From contig NZ_JBNGOS010000019.1 of NCBI RefSeq assembly GCF_050589685.1, positions 62,001 through 126,000 on the forward strand: a DNA stretch of 64,000 nucleotides, written 5' to 3'. The DNA is from Saccharicrinis sp050589685. Lineage in GTDB: Bacteria; Bacteroidota; Bacteroidia; Bacteroidales; Marinilabiliaceae. The notes beneath the pieces were generated by a model. That model did no database searches, was not told the DNA's origin, and worked only from the letters and a program-made list of their open reading frames with translations. The position numbers were made by a program, and so were the translations under genes. Each line of letters starts with the position of its first letter. The stretch's first letter is position 1. This document shows positions 1 through 9,493 of the stretch, piece after piece.

Positions 1-1
1 C

Positions 2-3000
2 AAGAGTTTATTACAGCCCGATAAGTATAAACCGAATGGCATCAACAGTAAAAATCCCAATATAATTTATCCCGACAAGGCCGGAAATATTTGGGTGGGT
101 ACCTACAATAATGGGATAAACTTCTTGAATAAACACAAAAAGAAATTTAATCTTTACAGGTTCGATTTTACGGATTCTGGTTTGTTAAGTAATAACGTAA
201 GGGCATTCTATGAGGACTCTGATGGCGATCTGTGGGTAGGAACAAAAGAGGGAGGCGGTATAAGTAAATTTGATCAGGCAAATGGTACTTTCATCAATTA
301 CAAAGCAGATCCTTCCAACCCTAACTGGTTAGACAATGACATTGTAATATGTATTCACGAACTTGAAAAAGGTAAACTGCTGGTGGGTACTTATGGCGAT
401 GGAATTTATCTCTTCGATAAGAAAAACGTTACCTTTAGTAAATTTGCCATGCCCGATGGCAGGAACAACTCTATTTCGGACAAATATGTATACGCATTAT
501 ACAAAGATGGTGAGGATCGTATTTGGATTGGTTCTAACTCTAGTGTGGATATCTATCATACTGCTACTGGCAAGTTTTCGCACCTTAGGGATGTGAACTT
601 TGCAAGGTGTTTTATCGATAACGGCAATAAAATACTGATAGGTACCTGGACTAAAGGGTTGTATATATACGATAAAACCGAAAATAGAATTGAAGATTAC
701 GTTTTTAATCTCCCCGATCTTCAGAAAAATAAAAATATAAAGATTAATGGAATGGCCCGCGATCGGGCTGGTTATGTGTGGATGGCAACCAATAAGGGTT
801 TACTGCGCTTTAAGCAAGCAGGTGCAACTGAATTATTACTGACAGAGAAAGACGGATTACCTAAAAATTATATCTGTGCTGTACTGGTTGACGATAACGA
901 TAACATATGGGCAAGTACCAAGATAGGTATTGTAAAATACAACCAAAAGTCAGGGGAGTTTAAAACATACAATAAATACGATGGGTTGCAGTCAAACGTT
1001 TTCGAAGAATTTGTTTCGCTGAAGACTGAGAAGGGCTATATGTTGTTTTCGGGATTAAACGGATTCAATATGTTCCATCCGGATTCAATTATAGATAATA
1101 CAATAGCCCCGATGGTTCACTTATCCGATATGCGCATACTGAACCAATCAGTTCCCATAGGAACTAAAAATTCCCCGCTTAAAAAACACATAGATTTAAC
1201 GGATCATATTATCCTTAAAAACGAACAGTCTTCCTTTGGATTCGAGCTTGTAGCGGTGAATTACACTTCACCGGAGAAGGCAAGGTACTTGTATATGCTG
1301 GATGGTTACGACAAGGAATGGCAAGAGGCCGGTAATAATAGGATCGCCAACTATACCAAGATTCCGGCCGGCTATTACACTTTGAAAGTAAAGGCATCAA
1401 ATGGCGATGGCGTTTGGAGTAAAGAAAAGGAATTCATCAACGTTAGGGTGAAACCACCATTTTCAAGGAGTCTTCCTGCCTTTATTTTGTACTTTTTAAT
1501 ATTGGTTGCTTTTTTGGCGGTATATAGGAGGTTTGTTAAAAACAGTACCATGCAAAAAAACAGGTTGGCCGAAGAAATAGAAGAAAATAAAAGACTGGAA
1601 GAGTTGAGCAAAAAAAGAATTCGTTTCTTTACCAATATTTCTCACGAGTTACGCACTCCGCTTACGCTAATTGCCTCCCCATTGGAGCGATTGGCAACCT
1701 ATAATTTTGGGGATAAGCAACTAAGTTCAATGTTTGATATAATGAACAGGAATGCACAACGTTTGACGCGTATCGTAAACCAGCTGATGGACTTTAGACG
1801 AATCGAAGAAAACAGGATTCGATTGCATGTGGCAGAAGTAGATATAATAAAGTATGTAGAAGATGTATTGGCAAACTTTAATGATATAGCGAATAACAGA
1901 AGCCTAAAACTCAATTTTCATACGAATCGCCCCGAAGGTTATAAAGGTTGGTTCGATGAAGGAATTTTGGATAAAATATTATTTAACCTTTTGTCAAACG
2001 CAGTCAAATTCTCACCGGTAAATGGAGAAATTGACTTGGAAGTCATTATTGAAAATAACGAAGCAAGTATTAAAGTTACCGACAGGGGAATTGGAATTCC
2101 AGCAAAAGACTTAGATAAAATATTTGATCGTTTTTATACTACCGATCAGGCCGATCACAAGTATACAGGGGCTGGTGTGGGGCTATCCTTTACAAAAAGT
2201 TTAATTGAGTTGCATAAAGGGCGAAAGCAGGTTGCCAGTGAAGTGGGGAAAGGCAGTTGCTTTACCATCACTTTTCCAATTGGAAGAGAGGCTTATATCG
2301 ATTCTGAATTGCAGGTCGTTCCCGACAAACCGCTATCGGAGACCATACTGAAAACAACCGCCGAAATTGCTCGGGAGGAAATTAAAGCTAAAAATGCGGA
2401 ACATTCCGATTTGATTTTGATTGTTGAAGACTATGACGACCTAAGAGAATATTTGGTACATAACTTATATAATTACAGGGTTTTAAGCTGTGCGAACGGA
2501 AAAGAAGCGCTCAAATTGGCAAACGAAAACATGCCTGATTTAATATTATCGGATATAATGATGCCCGAAATGGACGGTCTGGAGCTGTGTAAGCATATTA
2601 AAACCAATATAATTACTTCTCATATTCCGGTCGTTTTGTTAACCGCTCGTGCTACGCCTGATCAAAAATTGGAAGGCTACACTCACCATGCCGATGCATA
2701 TGTTGAAAAGCCTTTTAGCATTGACCTTTTAACCATTCAAATCGCAAATTTACTACAACTGCGTAAAAACATATCAGCTAAGTATAATTCGGATATAAAA
2801 GCTTCGGTAGCGGACGATGATGGTATGTTACCATTGGACAAAAAATTTCTGGATAAGTCCAAAGAGTTTATTGAAGCCTCAATAAACGATCCTCAACTAT
2901 CTGTTGAAAGTTTAAGTTCTGAACTCGGAATGAGCAGAAGTCAGTTGTTCCGTAAGTTTAAGGCTTTGACAAATACTACTCCAAGCCAGTTTATAAAGGC

Positions 3001-3181
3001 AATCCGTTTAAGAAAAGCTGCCCAGTTTTTAGCCGGTAAAGAATACAATGTCAACGAGGTTGCGATTATGGTGGGCTTCGTTGATTCCTCACATTTTATT
3101 TCCTCTTTCAAAAAGTTTTATGGGAAAACTCCCAAGCAGTTTGCCGAGAGCAATGCAACTATCTCCGAAAAGAAATTTTGA
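2..3181 (+). CDS. Hybrid two-component system (HTCS) sensor/regulator, 5' truncated by the window edge
   Basis: The frame is open from base 2, so the true start lies upstream; the GTG at 95 is internal. Numbering from that GTG (1028 residues): repeated WVGT/WIGS-type propeller motifs to about 340, a Y_Y_Y domain about 360-450, a membrane segment about 455-475, a HisKA phosphoacceptor motif (NISHELRTPL) near 515, a HATPase domain with N box (NLLSNAVKFS) and G box (DRGIGIP), a receiver domain with SDIMMPEMDG near 818, and an AraC-type helix-turn-helix to the end. This is the standard one-protein HTCS of Bacteroidota glycan loci: the periplasmic propeller binds an oligosaccharide and the cytoplasmic AraC domain activates the adjacent SusCD operon. 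The operon at 3780 is the likely target. The domain order is complete on the visible side. Confidence 0.95.
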   Translation, partial: KSLLQPDKYKPNGINSKNPNIIYPDKAGNIWVGTYNNGINFLNKHKKKFNLYRFDFTDSGLLSNNVRAFYEDSDGDLWVGTKEGGGISKFDQANGTFINYKADPSNPNWLDNDIVICIHELEKGKLLVGTYGDGIYLFDKKNVTFSKFAMPDGRNNSISDKYVYALYKDGEDRIWIGSNSSVDIYHTATGKFSHLRDVNFARCFIDNGNKILIGTWTKGLYIYDKTENRIEDYVFNLPDLQKNKNIKINGMARDRAGYVWMATNKGLLRFKQAGATELLLTEKDGLPKNYICAVLVDDNDNIWASTKIGIVKYNQKSGEFKTYNKYDGLQSNVFEEFVSLKTEKGYMLFSGLNGFNMFHPDSIIDNTIAPMVHLSDMRILNQSVPIGTKNSPLKKHIDLTDHIILKNEQSSFGFELVAVNYTSPEKARYLYMLDGYDKEWQEAGNNRIANYTKIPAGYYTLKVKASNGDGVWSKEKEFINVRVKPPFSRSLPAFILYFLILVAFLAVYRRFVKNSTMQKNRLAEEIEENKRLEELSKKRIRFFTNISHELRTPLTLIASPLERLATYNFGDKQLSSMFDIMNRNAQRLTRIVNQLMDFRRIEENRIRLHVAEVDIIKYVEDVLANFNDIANNRSLKLNFHTNRPEGYKGWFDEGILDKILFNLLSNAVKFSPVNGEIDLEVIIENNEASIKVTDRGIGIPAKDLDKIFDRFYTTDQADHKYTGAGVGLSFTKSLIELHKGRKQVASEVGKGSCFTITFPIGREAYIDSELQVVPDKPLSETILKTTAEIAREEIKAKNAEHSDLILIVEDYDDLREYLVHNLYNYRVLSCANGKEALKLANENMPDLILSDIMMPEMDGLELCKHIKTNIITSHIPVVLLTARATPDQKLEGYTHHADAYVEKPFSIDLLTIQIANLLQLRKNISAKYNSDIKASVADDDGMLPLDKKFLDKSKEFIEASINDPQLSVESLSSELGMSRSQLFRKFKALTNTTPSQFIKAIRLRKAAQFLAGKEYNVNEVAIMVGFVDSSHFISSFKKFYGKTPKQFAESNATISEKKF

Positions 3182-3311
3182 AATAATTACGGGGAAGCTA
3201 CCCGATATTAAACTATAACAATTTCCATTTACGACCTATACGTATTGTGGGTTAATAGTGCAATGAATTCTCACTAATGACCCGACCATGCAAATCACAT
3301 AAAAATAAAGA

Positions 3312-3354
3312 ACATTAGTTTTTGGGAAACTTTCCCTAATGTAATTTCCCTAAT
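3312..3354. promoter_or_regulatory. Palindrome and direct repeats, possible HTCS operator
   Basis: The sequence contains GGGAAA-C-TTTCCC (3324-3336) inside a wider ACATTA...TAATGT inverted repeat (3312-3317 / 3337-3342). TTTCCCTAAT occurs twice as a direct repeat (3331-3340 and 3345-3354), 14 bases apart. Repeated elements upstream of a SusC/D operon and next to an HTCS gene fit an activator site. Function is inferred only. Confidence 0.35.
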
Positions 3355-3399
3355 ATTAGTGCAAGGGTATTGCTTTGATAGAACCCATCGTAATTCTAA

Positions 3400-3436
3400 T
3401 ATGCTATATGTTGCATCTAATGCAACATATAGCATA
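3400..3436. repeat. Perfect 17-bp inverted repeat with 3-base loop
   Basis: Arms 3400-3416 and 3420-3436 are exact reverse complements around CTA. The stem is AT-rich and has no following T-run, so a classical terminator is unlikely. It could be an operator, a cruciform or a 3' end structure of the HTCS transcript (stop at 3181). Confidence 0.45.
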
Positions 3437-3648
3437 AACTGAAACTTAAATCTCGCAATTATGCACTTGACGCGCTGTTACAAATGTTAAAAAGTACAGC
3501 AAAATGTAAAGATATTCCAAATGTTCATTTTTTTTTAACGGTCATTATAATAGTTAGTTACATATTGTTTGTTCGCCAAACCTCTTCGGGTGCAACAATT
3601 ACAACGCTATTTGAAACATATTCAATATCAGCTAGGTGTATCCCCGTA

Positions 3649-3656
3649 TATATTTG
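3649..3656 (+). promoter_or_regulatory. Possible Bacteroidota -7 element
   Basis: TATATTTG matches the TAnnTTTG consensus of the Bacteroidota housekeeping sigma factor. No clear -33 TTG lies at the usual distance, which would fit an activator-dependent promoter. It would give a leader of roughly 115 bases before the ATG at 3780. Confidence 0.3.
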
Positions 3657-3779
3657 TATTTGTCCAGATTCTATAAAGGAATCAACTCTCATTCGAAACC
3701 TTAAAAGTTCTGAAATAAACCTAAAAAATAGTTCGGAATTAATGGCTAGAAAACTTAAATCGATTTTTAAATAAATATC

Positions 3780-6095
3780 ATGGGAAAAATTCAAAATTTA
3801 TTTCTGATATGCATGTTGGGATTACTTGTTTCATTTGGAGGTTGTAGACCAGATGAGGAGGAATTCGCACGTCCGGATACGCTTGCGGGTCCTGTATATC
3901 AGCAATTAGAAAGTATGGGTAATTTTAGTCATTACCTGCAATGTTTAGATCGCACAGAGTATGCAGAACCTCTTAAAACTGGAGGATCCTGGACTTCATT
4001 TGCTCCGACAGATGAAGCTTTTAATGCATATTTACAAGCGAATGGTTACAGTTCTGTTGCAGAGATGCCACAGTATAAAGTAGAGGATATAGTAAAGTAT
4101 TCTTTAATCATTGATGCTTACAATACAACCACCTTAACGTTTTATAAAAATGGATGGTATGCCGGTAATAGTTTCCGTCGCTATACCCTCTACAGCGATT
4201 CGTTGCACGTTGTAAAAGGTAGCGAGAATCCTTATTTGCAGGAAGTGCAAAATAAAGATTACCTGGTTGACAGAAGTAGAACTAGGAATAAGACGACTAA
4301 CTACTTCCTGGATCTGTATATCGATTCAGATAAAAACGCTATTGAAAGAAGCGATTATACCTATATGTTCCCGGGAGAGAGAGAATTGTTGGAAGGGGAG
4401 ATGCGGGTTTTTGATTCAGAAGTTACGGAGACGGAAATTGTAGCCGAGAACGGGTTGATTTATGCTTTGGCTAAGGTGCTGGAGCCAAAACCTAATATGT
4501 ATATGAACCTAAGTTCGGAAGAGTATGGAGGCAAATATAGCATGTTTAAAAATATGCTCGATCGTTTTGGCTACATGTACTATATGGGTTTGGAAGAAAA
4601 CCCATATACAGGAGTTGAGGATTCTCTTTTCCAGATTCGTTATCAAACGGGTATTGCCAATAATTTTCTGGCGTTTGACCCGAGCGACGAGATCATGCCA
4701 AAGTTATTGAATAATGTGGATCGCACCTATGCCGATGCAACAGGTTTATTGGTTCCTACAAACGAGGCTTTAATAAATTATCTACAAGAGGATAATGAGC
4801 TTGCTAAAAATTACGATTCTTACGATGATATGCCTTTGGATGTATTGGGTATTTTCCTGAATGTTAACTTTTTTACTCAATTTTGGGATGTATGCCCCAG
4901 CCAGTTTGCAGAAACTTTTAATGTAGGTCTCGAGACAGTTAATATGAATGAGGCTGATGTTGTGGATACAAAGTTCTGTAGTAATGGATTATTTGTGGGA
5001 GTGAACAAAATTTATCCCACAACTAGTTTCGCTACTGTTTATGGTCCTTTGGTTCTTAATACTGATTACTCGGTTATGTTAAGCTCTATTAAGAATATGG
5101 GATTGGATAATACGCTAAAGGGAAGTGGTATTGATTTTAGCATTTTAGGAATCAGAAACGACCAATGGGTGAATATACCGGATCCCAATAGTACTACCCG
5201 AAAAATTACCATTGAAGGTTATACTGAAGATATGTCAGTAATTTATATGTCGGTAACCGGAGATCCTGATGATTCCAATAACAGAACTTATCCAGATCCA
5301 ACCAGTGCTTCGCCGAGCAGTACCGAAATGGCTTACGTTCAGGAGACCATTAACGATATCGTATTGAATCAGATGATTAAAGAAGGTTTAGATCAAGCAA
5401 ATTATTATCAGACAGAAAAAGGTGAGTTTGTATACTTTGATGGTACGAAGGTGCAAGGGGGTGGAGATTTGTTAAATGGTGAATATGTTAATTTTGATGA
5501 AGTAACTCAATTATCGAATGGTAAATTTTATGCAACGGATAAATTCGTTAATCCACCAATTGATTTTACTTACGATGCATTGGAAGTTAACTCATCTAAC
5601 TTCTCGCAGTTTCTGATGGCCATTGATGGGGCTGGTGCTAAACTGAGTCTTACGACCTATAGCGGAGCTACATTAATTAATTTCTTAGACCTTAGAAAAA
5701 CATATACGTTATTTGCTCCTAATAATGATGCAGTTTTGCAAGCTGTTGCCGATGGGGTGATTCCTGATCCTGATCCCGCTTATTTAAGTACGTTGAGTCA
5801 ACTTGACAGAGCTATTGCAACAGTACAATTGCTGAATTTCGTTAAAACTCATTTTATTCAGCACCCAATACCGACGGATGGACAGACAACGGGAGAGTAT
5901 AATTCACTCTATTACCCTGAAGTTATTGATTTTGTGCCGGTTTATTTATCATTCGATATAGAAAATGATTTTGCCACTCAACAGGTAACGATAAAAGATA
6001 CGGATTCTGGCGATGTAATCGCGAAAACCTCGGGAATCACAAACCTTTTTTCGAAACGGGTTGTGATACATGAAATTGACAGTTACTTAAAGTAG
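3780..6095 (+). CDS. Fasciclin (FAS1) repeat lipoprotein, first gene of SusCD operon
   Basis: 771 residues. A lipoprotein signal peptide ends in LVSFGGC, so the protein is probably anchored in the outer membrane. About four FAS1-like modules can be traced: roughly 38-225 (with SFAPTDEAF), 240-410 (VPTNEAL), 420-600 (degenerate) and 605-771 (LFAPNNDAV). FAS1 domains mediate adhesion and ligand binding. In Bacteroidota they often sit in SusC/D operons, where they may be surface glycan-binding proteins. The SusC gene follows 62 bases downstream on the same strand. No enzyme domain is visible. Binding of the target polysaccharide is inferred from context. Confidence 0.85.
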   Translation: MGKIQNLFLICMLGLLVSFGGCRPDEEEFARPDTLAGPVYQQLESMGNFSHYLQCLDRTEYAEPLKTGGSWTSFAPTDEAFNAYLQANGYSSVAEMPQYKVEDIVKYSLIIDAYNTTTLTFYKNGWYAGNSFRRYTLYSDSLHVVKGSENPYLQEVQNKDYLVDRSRTRNKTTNYFLDLYIDSDKNAIERSDYTYMFPGERELLEGEMRVFDSEVTETEIVAENGLIYALAKVLEPKPNMYMNLSSEEYGGKYSMFKNMLDRFGYMYYMGLEENPYTGVEDSLFQIRYQTGIANNFLAFDPSDEIMPKLLNNVDRTYADATGLLVPTNEALINYLQEDNELAKNYDSYDDMPLDVLGIFLNVNFFTQFWDVCPSQFAETFNVGLETVNMNEADVVDTKFCSNGLFVGVNKIYPTTSFATVYGPLVLNTDYSVMLSSIKNMGLDNTLKGSGIDFSILGIRNDQWVNIPDPNSTTRKITIEGYTEDMSVIYMSVTGDPDDSNNRTYPDPTSASPSSTEMAYVQETINDIVLNQMIKEGLDQANYYQTEKGEFVYFDGTKVQGGGDLLNGEYVNFDEVTQLSNGKFYATDKFVNPPIDFTYDALEVNSSNFSQFLMAIDGAGAKLSLTTYSGATLINFLDLRKTYTLFAPNNDAVLQAVADGVIPDPDPAYLSTLSQLDRAIATVQLLNFVKTHFIQHPIPTDGQTTGEYNSLYYPEVIDFVPVYLSFDIENDFATQQVTIKDTDSGDVIAKTSGITNLFSKRVVIHEIDSYLK

Positions 6096-6157
6096 TGCTG
6101 CAAATACTATGAAACGAATAAATCCAATAAATATTAATCCAAAAGTTGGTGGAGTCG

Positions 6158-9100
6158 ATGAATAATTATAAAAATATATTAAAGGCAATTGTAAGCCAGC
6201 CTGGTGCTACAGATAATTGTCGAAGGAAAAGAAGCAATTGTTTAAAATTGCTTATTGTAACAATAGTATTGCTGGGAAACCTGGTGACACTGCCCGAGCT
6301 GAAGGCACAAGATGGGCTTATCATTAGAGGTAAGGTTACTTCAGCTACTGACAGTGAACCCTTGGTAGGGGTAACGGTTGCAGAAAAAAATAGTACCAAC
6401 CGTTTTGTCAATGGTACCATTACCGATTTTAACGGTAACTTCTCTATTAAGGTGCGAAATGCAGAAAACACATTATCATTTTCGTTCATTGGTTTTGATA
6501 CAAAAACGATTGAGCCCGGAGGTAAAGGTGTAATTAACGTCGAGTTAAAAGAAACAGCAGTACAGATTGATGAGTTCGTAGTGAGTGCCCGCAAAATGAT
6601 AAACGACGGGGAGTTTGCTATGGATCCTAAGCGTATAGCCACAGCTGTGCAAACCATCGATATGAAGGACGTAACCGAAGTGTCTTCAACATCGTTGAGC
6701 GATCAGCTTCAGGGACGTTTGAGTGGTGTGGAGATTGTAGCGCAGTCAGGTGACCCGGGTGCCGGTATGTCAATACGCATCAGGGGTACTTCTTCCTTAA
6801 ACACTTCTTCTGAACCGCTTATTGTTATTAACGGTATTCCTTTTGAAACAGAATTTGACGATACTTTTGACTTTAGTGTGGCCGATGAGCAGGAATACGC
6901 CGCATTAATTGGTGTCTCTGCCGATGATATTGCAGAAATATCGGTTTTAAAAGATGCCGCGGCAACAGCTCAATATGGATCAAAAGGTGCCAATGGAGTT
7001 TTAATGATAACCACTAAAAGAGGAGCGCGTGGCAAAGCCGTTTTCTCTTATGGTTTCCGTGGATCATTGAGTCAGCAACCTGAAGGTATTCCCATGCTGA
7101 ATGGAAGACAATACTCAACTCTAATTAAAGAGGAAACTTTACAGTTGGGTGCCAACAGAGGAACTTATCCACAAGTTGAATTTGATCCTACGTATGATTT
7201 ATACAATTATTATAATAAAGATATAAACTGGTTAGATGAAATAACCCAATTAGGACATTCGCAAGATCATAACTTCTCCATTTCCGGGGGTGGTGAAAAG
7301 GCGATGTACCGTATATCATCGAGTTATAAGAGTCAGGAAGGTACCACAATTGGAACCGCAAATGAGCTGTTTACAACCAGGGCGATATTAGATTATTTTG
7401 TTTCTGATAAATTGAAAATTACTTCAGAGCTGGCCTTTAGCCATGGTTCTTTGGATAAAGCTTTTCAGTTGACTAGTAATTCATCTACCAGTGTCAGAAA
7501 TGTTGCCTTAACTAAAATGCCTAACCAGTCTATCTACGAGCTGGATGAAGAAGGAAATTCAACCGGAGCTTATTTCACGCCTGAGGATGCTTTCCAGGGT
7601 AGCGGAATTACTTATTATAACCCGGTTGCAATGGCTAACTTAGCTACCTATAATGTGGAGAGTAATCGTATATCTCCTAACTTCAGGGTTCGCTATGATG
7701 TTACCCCAAGCTTAAGGTACGATGGTATTGTTTCGTTTGATGCCAATAACAATAAAACCTTGCACTTTGTGCCGGAAGAAGCCTTAGGTACATATTGGTC
7801 AGGTTCCTATGCAAATAAATCTTCACAAACGGATAGTGAGTTTTTTGTGGTCAGAACAGAAAACCGTGTTACCTGGATGCCAAAATTAAACGAGGATCAC
7901 TCGCTGTTTGTCAATGGTAAGTTTATTACTTACGATAAAACAACCCAAACCTATAAGGCATCAACAAGCAACAGCCCCAGTACTTTGTTACAAACTCCAA
8001 TTATCGATACCCGTATCGAGGGTTCAGGAAACAGTATTGAATCGGGTTACACCCAATACCGACAATTAACCTATAGTATGGCTTTTAACTATATGTATAG
8101 AGGTAAGTATATTCTGGGTGGTGGAATAAACTATGAAGGAAGCTCCCGTTTCGGAGATGACAACCGCTACGGATTATTTCCAAGCGTTAGCGCCAAATGG
8201 CTAATTAACGAAGAAGGCTTCCTGAAGTCGGCCCAATGGATTGATGAATTAAGTGTGAGGGCCAGTTATGGTAAAAACGGTAATTCACCAGGCTTTAATT
8301 ATGGTCAATACAATGTTTATTCAACCTATAACTATAATTATATCGATGTGCGTCCGGCCTATTCTTCAAGTATTGAGTTGGACGGATTAAAATGGGAAAC
8401 AGTTACTCAGGAAAACCTTGGTTTTAATGCCCGTTTGTTTAAAGGAAGGTTAGATGCCGATTTTGATTTGTATTTAAAGCGAACTGAAGACATGTTGAGT
8501 AAAAATACGAGCATCCCGACTACTTCAGGTTATTCAACGCTGGCTTATTTAAATATTGGTACCATTGAAAACAAGGGATGGGAATTTAATGTCATGAGTA
8601 CGCTGGTTAAAACCAGAGATTTTAAGCTGGATTTTAACTTTAATATATCGCAGAACATAAATGAAATTGTTGAAATAACCGATGCCATGGATGTGGAAGA
8701 AGGAAACGCTTTGTCAACCGGTTCAGGTGGTTATGTAAGACGCATACAGGAGGATAATCCTATTGGTTCGTTCTACGGTTACAGGTATAAAGGTGTATAT
8801 AGTACATCTGATGATTTGTACGCAAGAGATGCCAACGGAGACATCATTTACGATATGAATGGTGAAGCCAAGGTAATGATGTTTAATAACTCAAATTCAT
8901 TCGCGGCCGGAGATGCCAAATATGAGGATATTAACCATGATGGTAATATCAACGAATTGGATGTGGTTTATATTGGTAATGCAAATACCAAACTGCATGG
9001 TGGATTTGGCCCAAGAGTAAGCTATAAGAATATTTCGTTGAATGTGTTCTTCAACTTCAGATATAAGCAGGAATTGATAAACCTGGCCCGTATGAATACC

Positions 9101-9481
9101 GAAAGTATGAGTGGTTACGACAACCAGAGTACGGCTACCTTGCGCCGATGGCGATTTGAGGGTGACGAGACTGATATCCCTCGTGCCTATTTTAATAGTC
9201 CAAAAAACAACCTGGGTTCCGACAGATATCTTGAGGATGCTTCTTTTTTACGTTTGAAATCAGTTACGCTGAAGTATAATTTACCTAAGAGCCTCTTGAA
9301 AAACATAGGTTTTACCCGAGCCAATGTATATGTAACTGGACAAAACCTATTAACATTTACCAAATACACTGGTCCTGATCCAGAAACAGGAGCAAGCAGT
9401 AACTGGAAGACTTTAGGTTTTGATAGTAACCAGACGCCTCGATCGAGACAGGTTACCGTTGGATTAAACTTATCATTTTAA
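6158..9481 (+). CDS. susC-like: SusC-family TonB-dependent outer-membrane transporter (pair 1)
   Basis: 1107 residues from the ATG at 6158; an in-frame TTG at 6146 is possible but less likely. A basic N-terminal extension precedes a hydrophobic signal segment ending near LKAQ. Then come a carboxypeptidase-regulatory-like domain (IIRGKVTSATDSEPLVGVTV), a plug domain with the SusC signature region (LQGRLSGVEIV, IRIRGTSS) and a long beta-barrel ending in an aromatic residue (LNLSF). The family imports oligosaccharides across the outer membrane using TonB energy, with SusD as lid. The partner SusD gene starts 12 bases after the stop. Length is normal for the family. Confidence 0.95.
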   Translation: MNNYKNILKAIVSQPGATDNCRRKRSNCLKLLIVTIVLLGNLVTLPELKAQDGLIIRGKVTSATDSEPLVGVTVAEKNSTNRFVNGTITDFNGNFSIKVRNAENTLSFSFIGFDTKTIEPGGKGVINVELKETAVQIDEFVVSARKMINDGEFAMDPKRIATAVQTIDMKDVTEVSSTSLSDQLQGRLSGVEIVAQSGDPGAGMSIRIRGTSSLNTSSEPLIVINGIPFETEFDDTFDFSVADEQEYAALIGVSADDIAEISVLKDAAATAQYGSKGANGVLMITTKRGARGKAVFSYGFRGSLSQQPEGIPMLNGRQYSTLIKEETLQLGANRGTYPQVEFDPTYDLYNYYNKDINWLDEITQLGHSQDHNFSISGGGEKAMYRISSSYKSQEGTTIGTANELFTTRAILDYFVSDKLKITSELAFSHGSLDKAFQLTSNSSTSVRNVALTKMPNQSIYELDEEGNSTGAYFTPEDAFQGSGITYYNPVAMANLATYNVESNRISPNFRVRYDVTPSLRYDGIVSFDANNNKTLHFVPEEALGTYWSGSYANKSSQTDSEFFVVRTENRVTWMPKLNEDHSLFVNGKFITYDKTTQTYKASTSNSPSTLLQTPIIDTRIEGSGNSIESGYTQYRQLTYSMAFNYMYRGKYILGGGINYEGSSRFGDDNRYGLFPSVSAKWLINEEGFLKSAQWIDELSVRASYGKNGNSPGFNYGQYNVYSTYNYNYIDVRPAYSSSIELDGLKWETVTQENLGFNARLFKGRLDADFDLYLKRTEDMLSKNTSIPTTSGYSTLAYLNIGTIENKGWEFNVMSTLVKTRDFKLDFNFNISQNINEIVEITDAMDVEEGNALSTGSGGYVRRIQEDNPIGSFYGYRYKGVYSTSDDLYARDANGDIIYDMNGEAKVMMFNNSNSFAAGDAKYEDINHDGNINELDVVYIGNANTKLHGGFGPRVSYKNISLNVFFNFRYKQELINLARMNTESMSGYDNQSTATLRRWRFEGDETDIPRAYFNSPKNNLGSDRYLEDASFLRLKSVTLKYNLPKSLLKNIGFTRANVYVTGQNLLTFTKYTGPDPETGASSNWKTLGFDSNQTPRSRQVTVGLNLSF

Positions 9482-9493
9482 ATTGAATTAATT

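Larger units (their letters stand above)
3182..3779. other. Intergenic control region between HTCS gene and SusCD operon
   Basis: About 600 bases without a convincing gene. It holds two palindromic clusters (3312-3354 and 3400-3436) and one TAnnTTTG element at 3649. A 96-codon frame (3484-3774, plus) and an opposing 78-codon frame overlap each other here. Neither has a recognisable domain, so I do not call them. Its position makes this the probable binding and promoter region for the HTCS. Confidence 0.6.

Noticed and set aside
3484..3774. 96-codon plus-strand frame before the FAS1 gene
   Set aside because: It overlaps an opposing frame of similar length, has no domain or signal peptide, and contains a likely promoter element; treated as control region.
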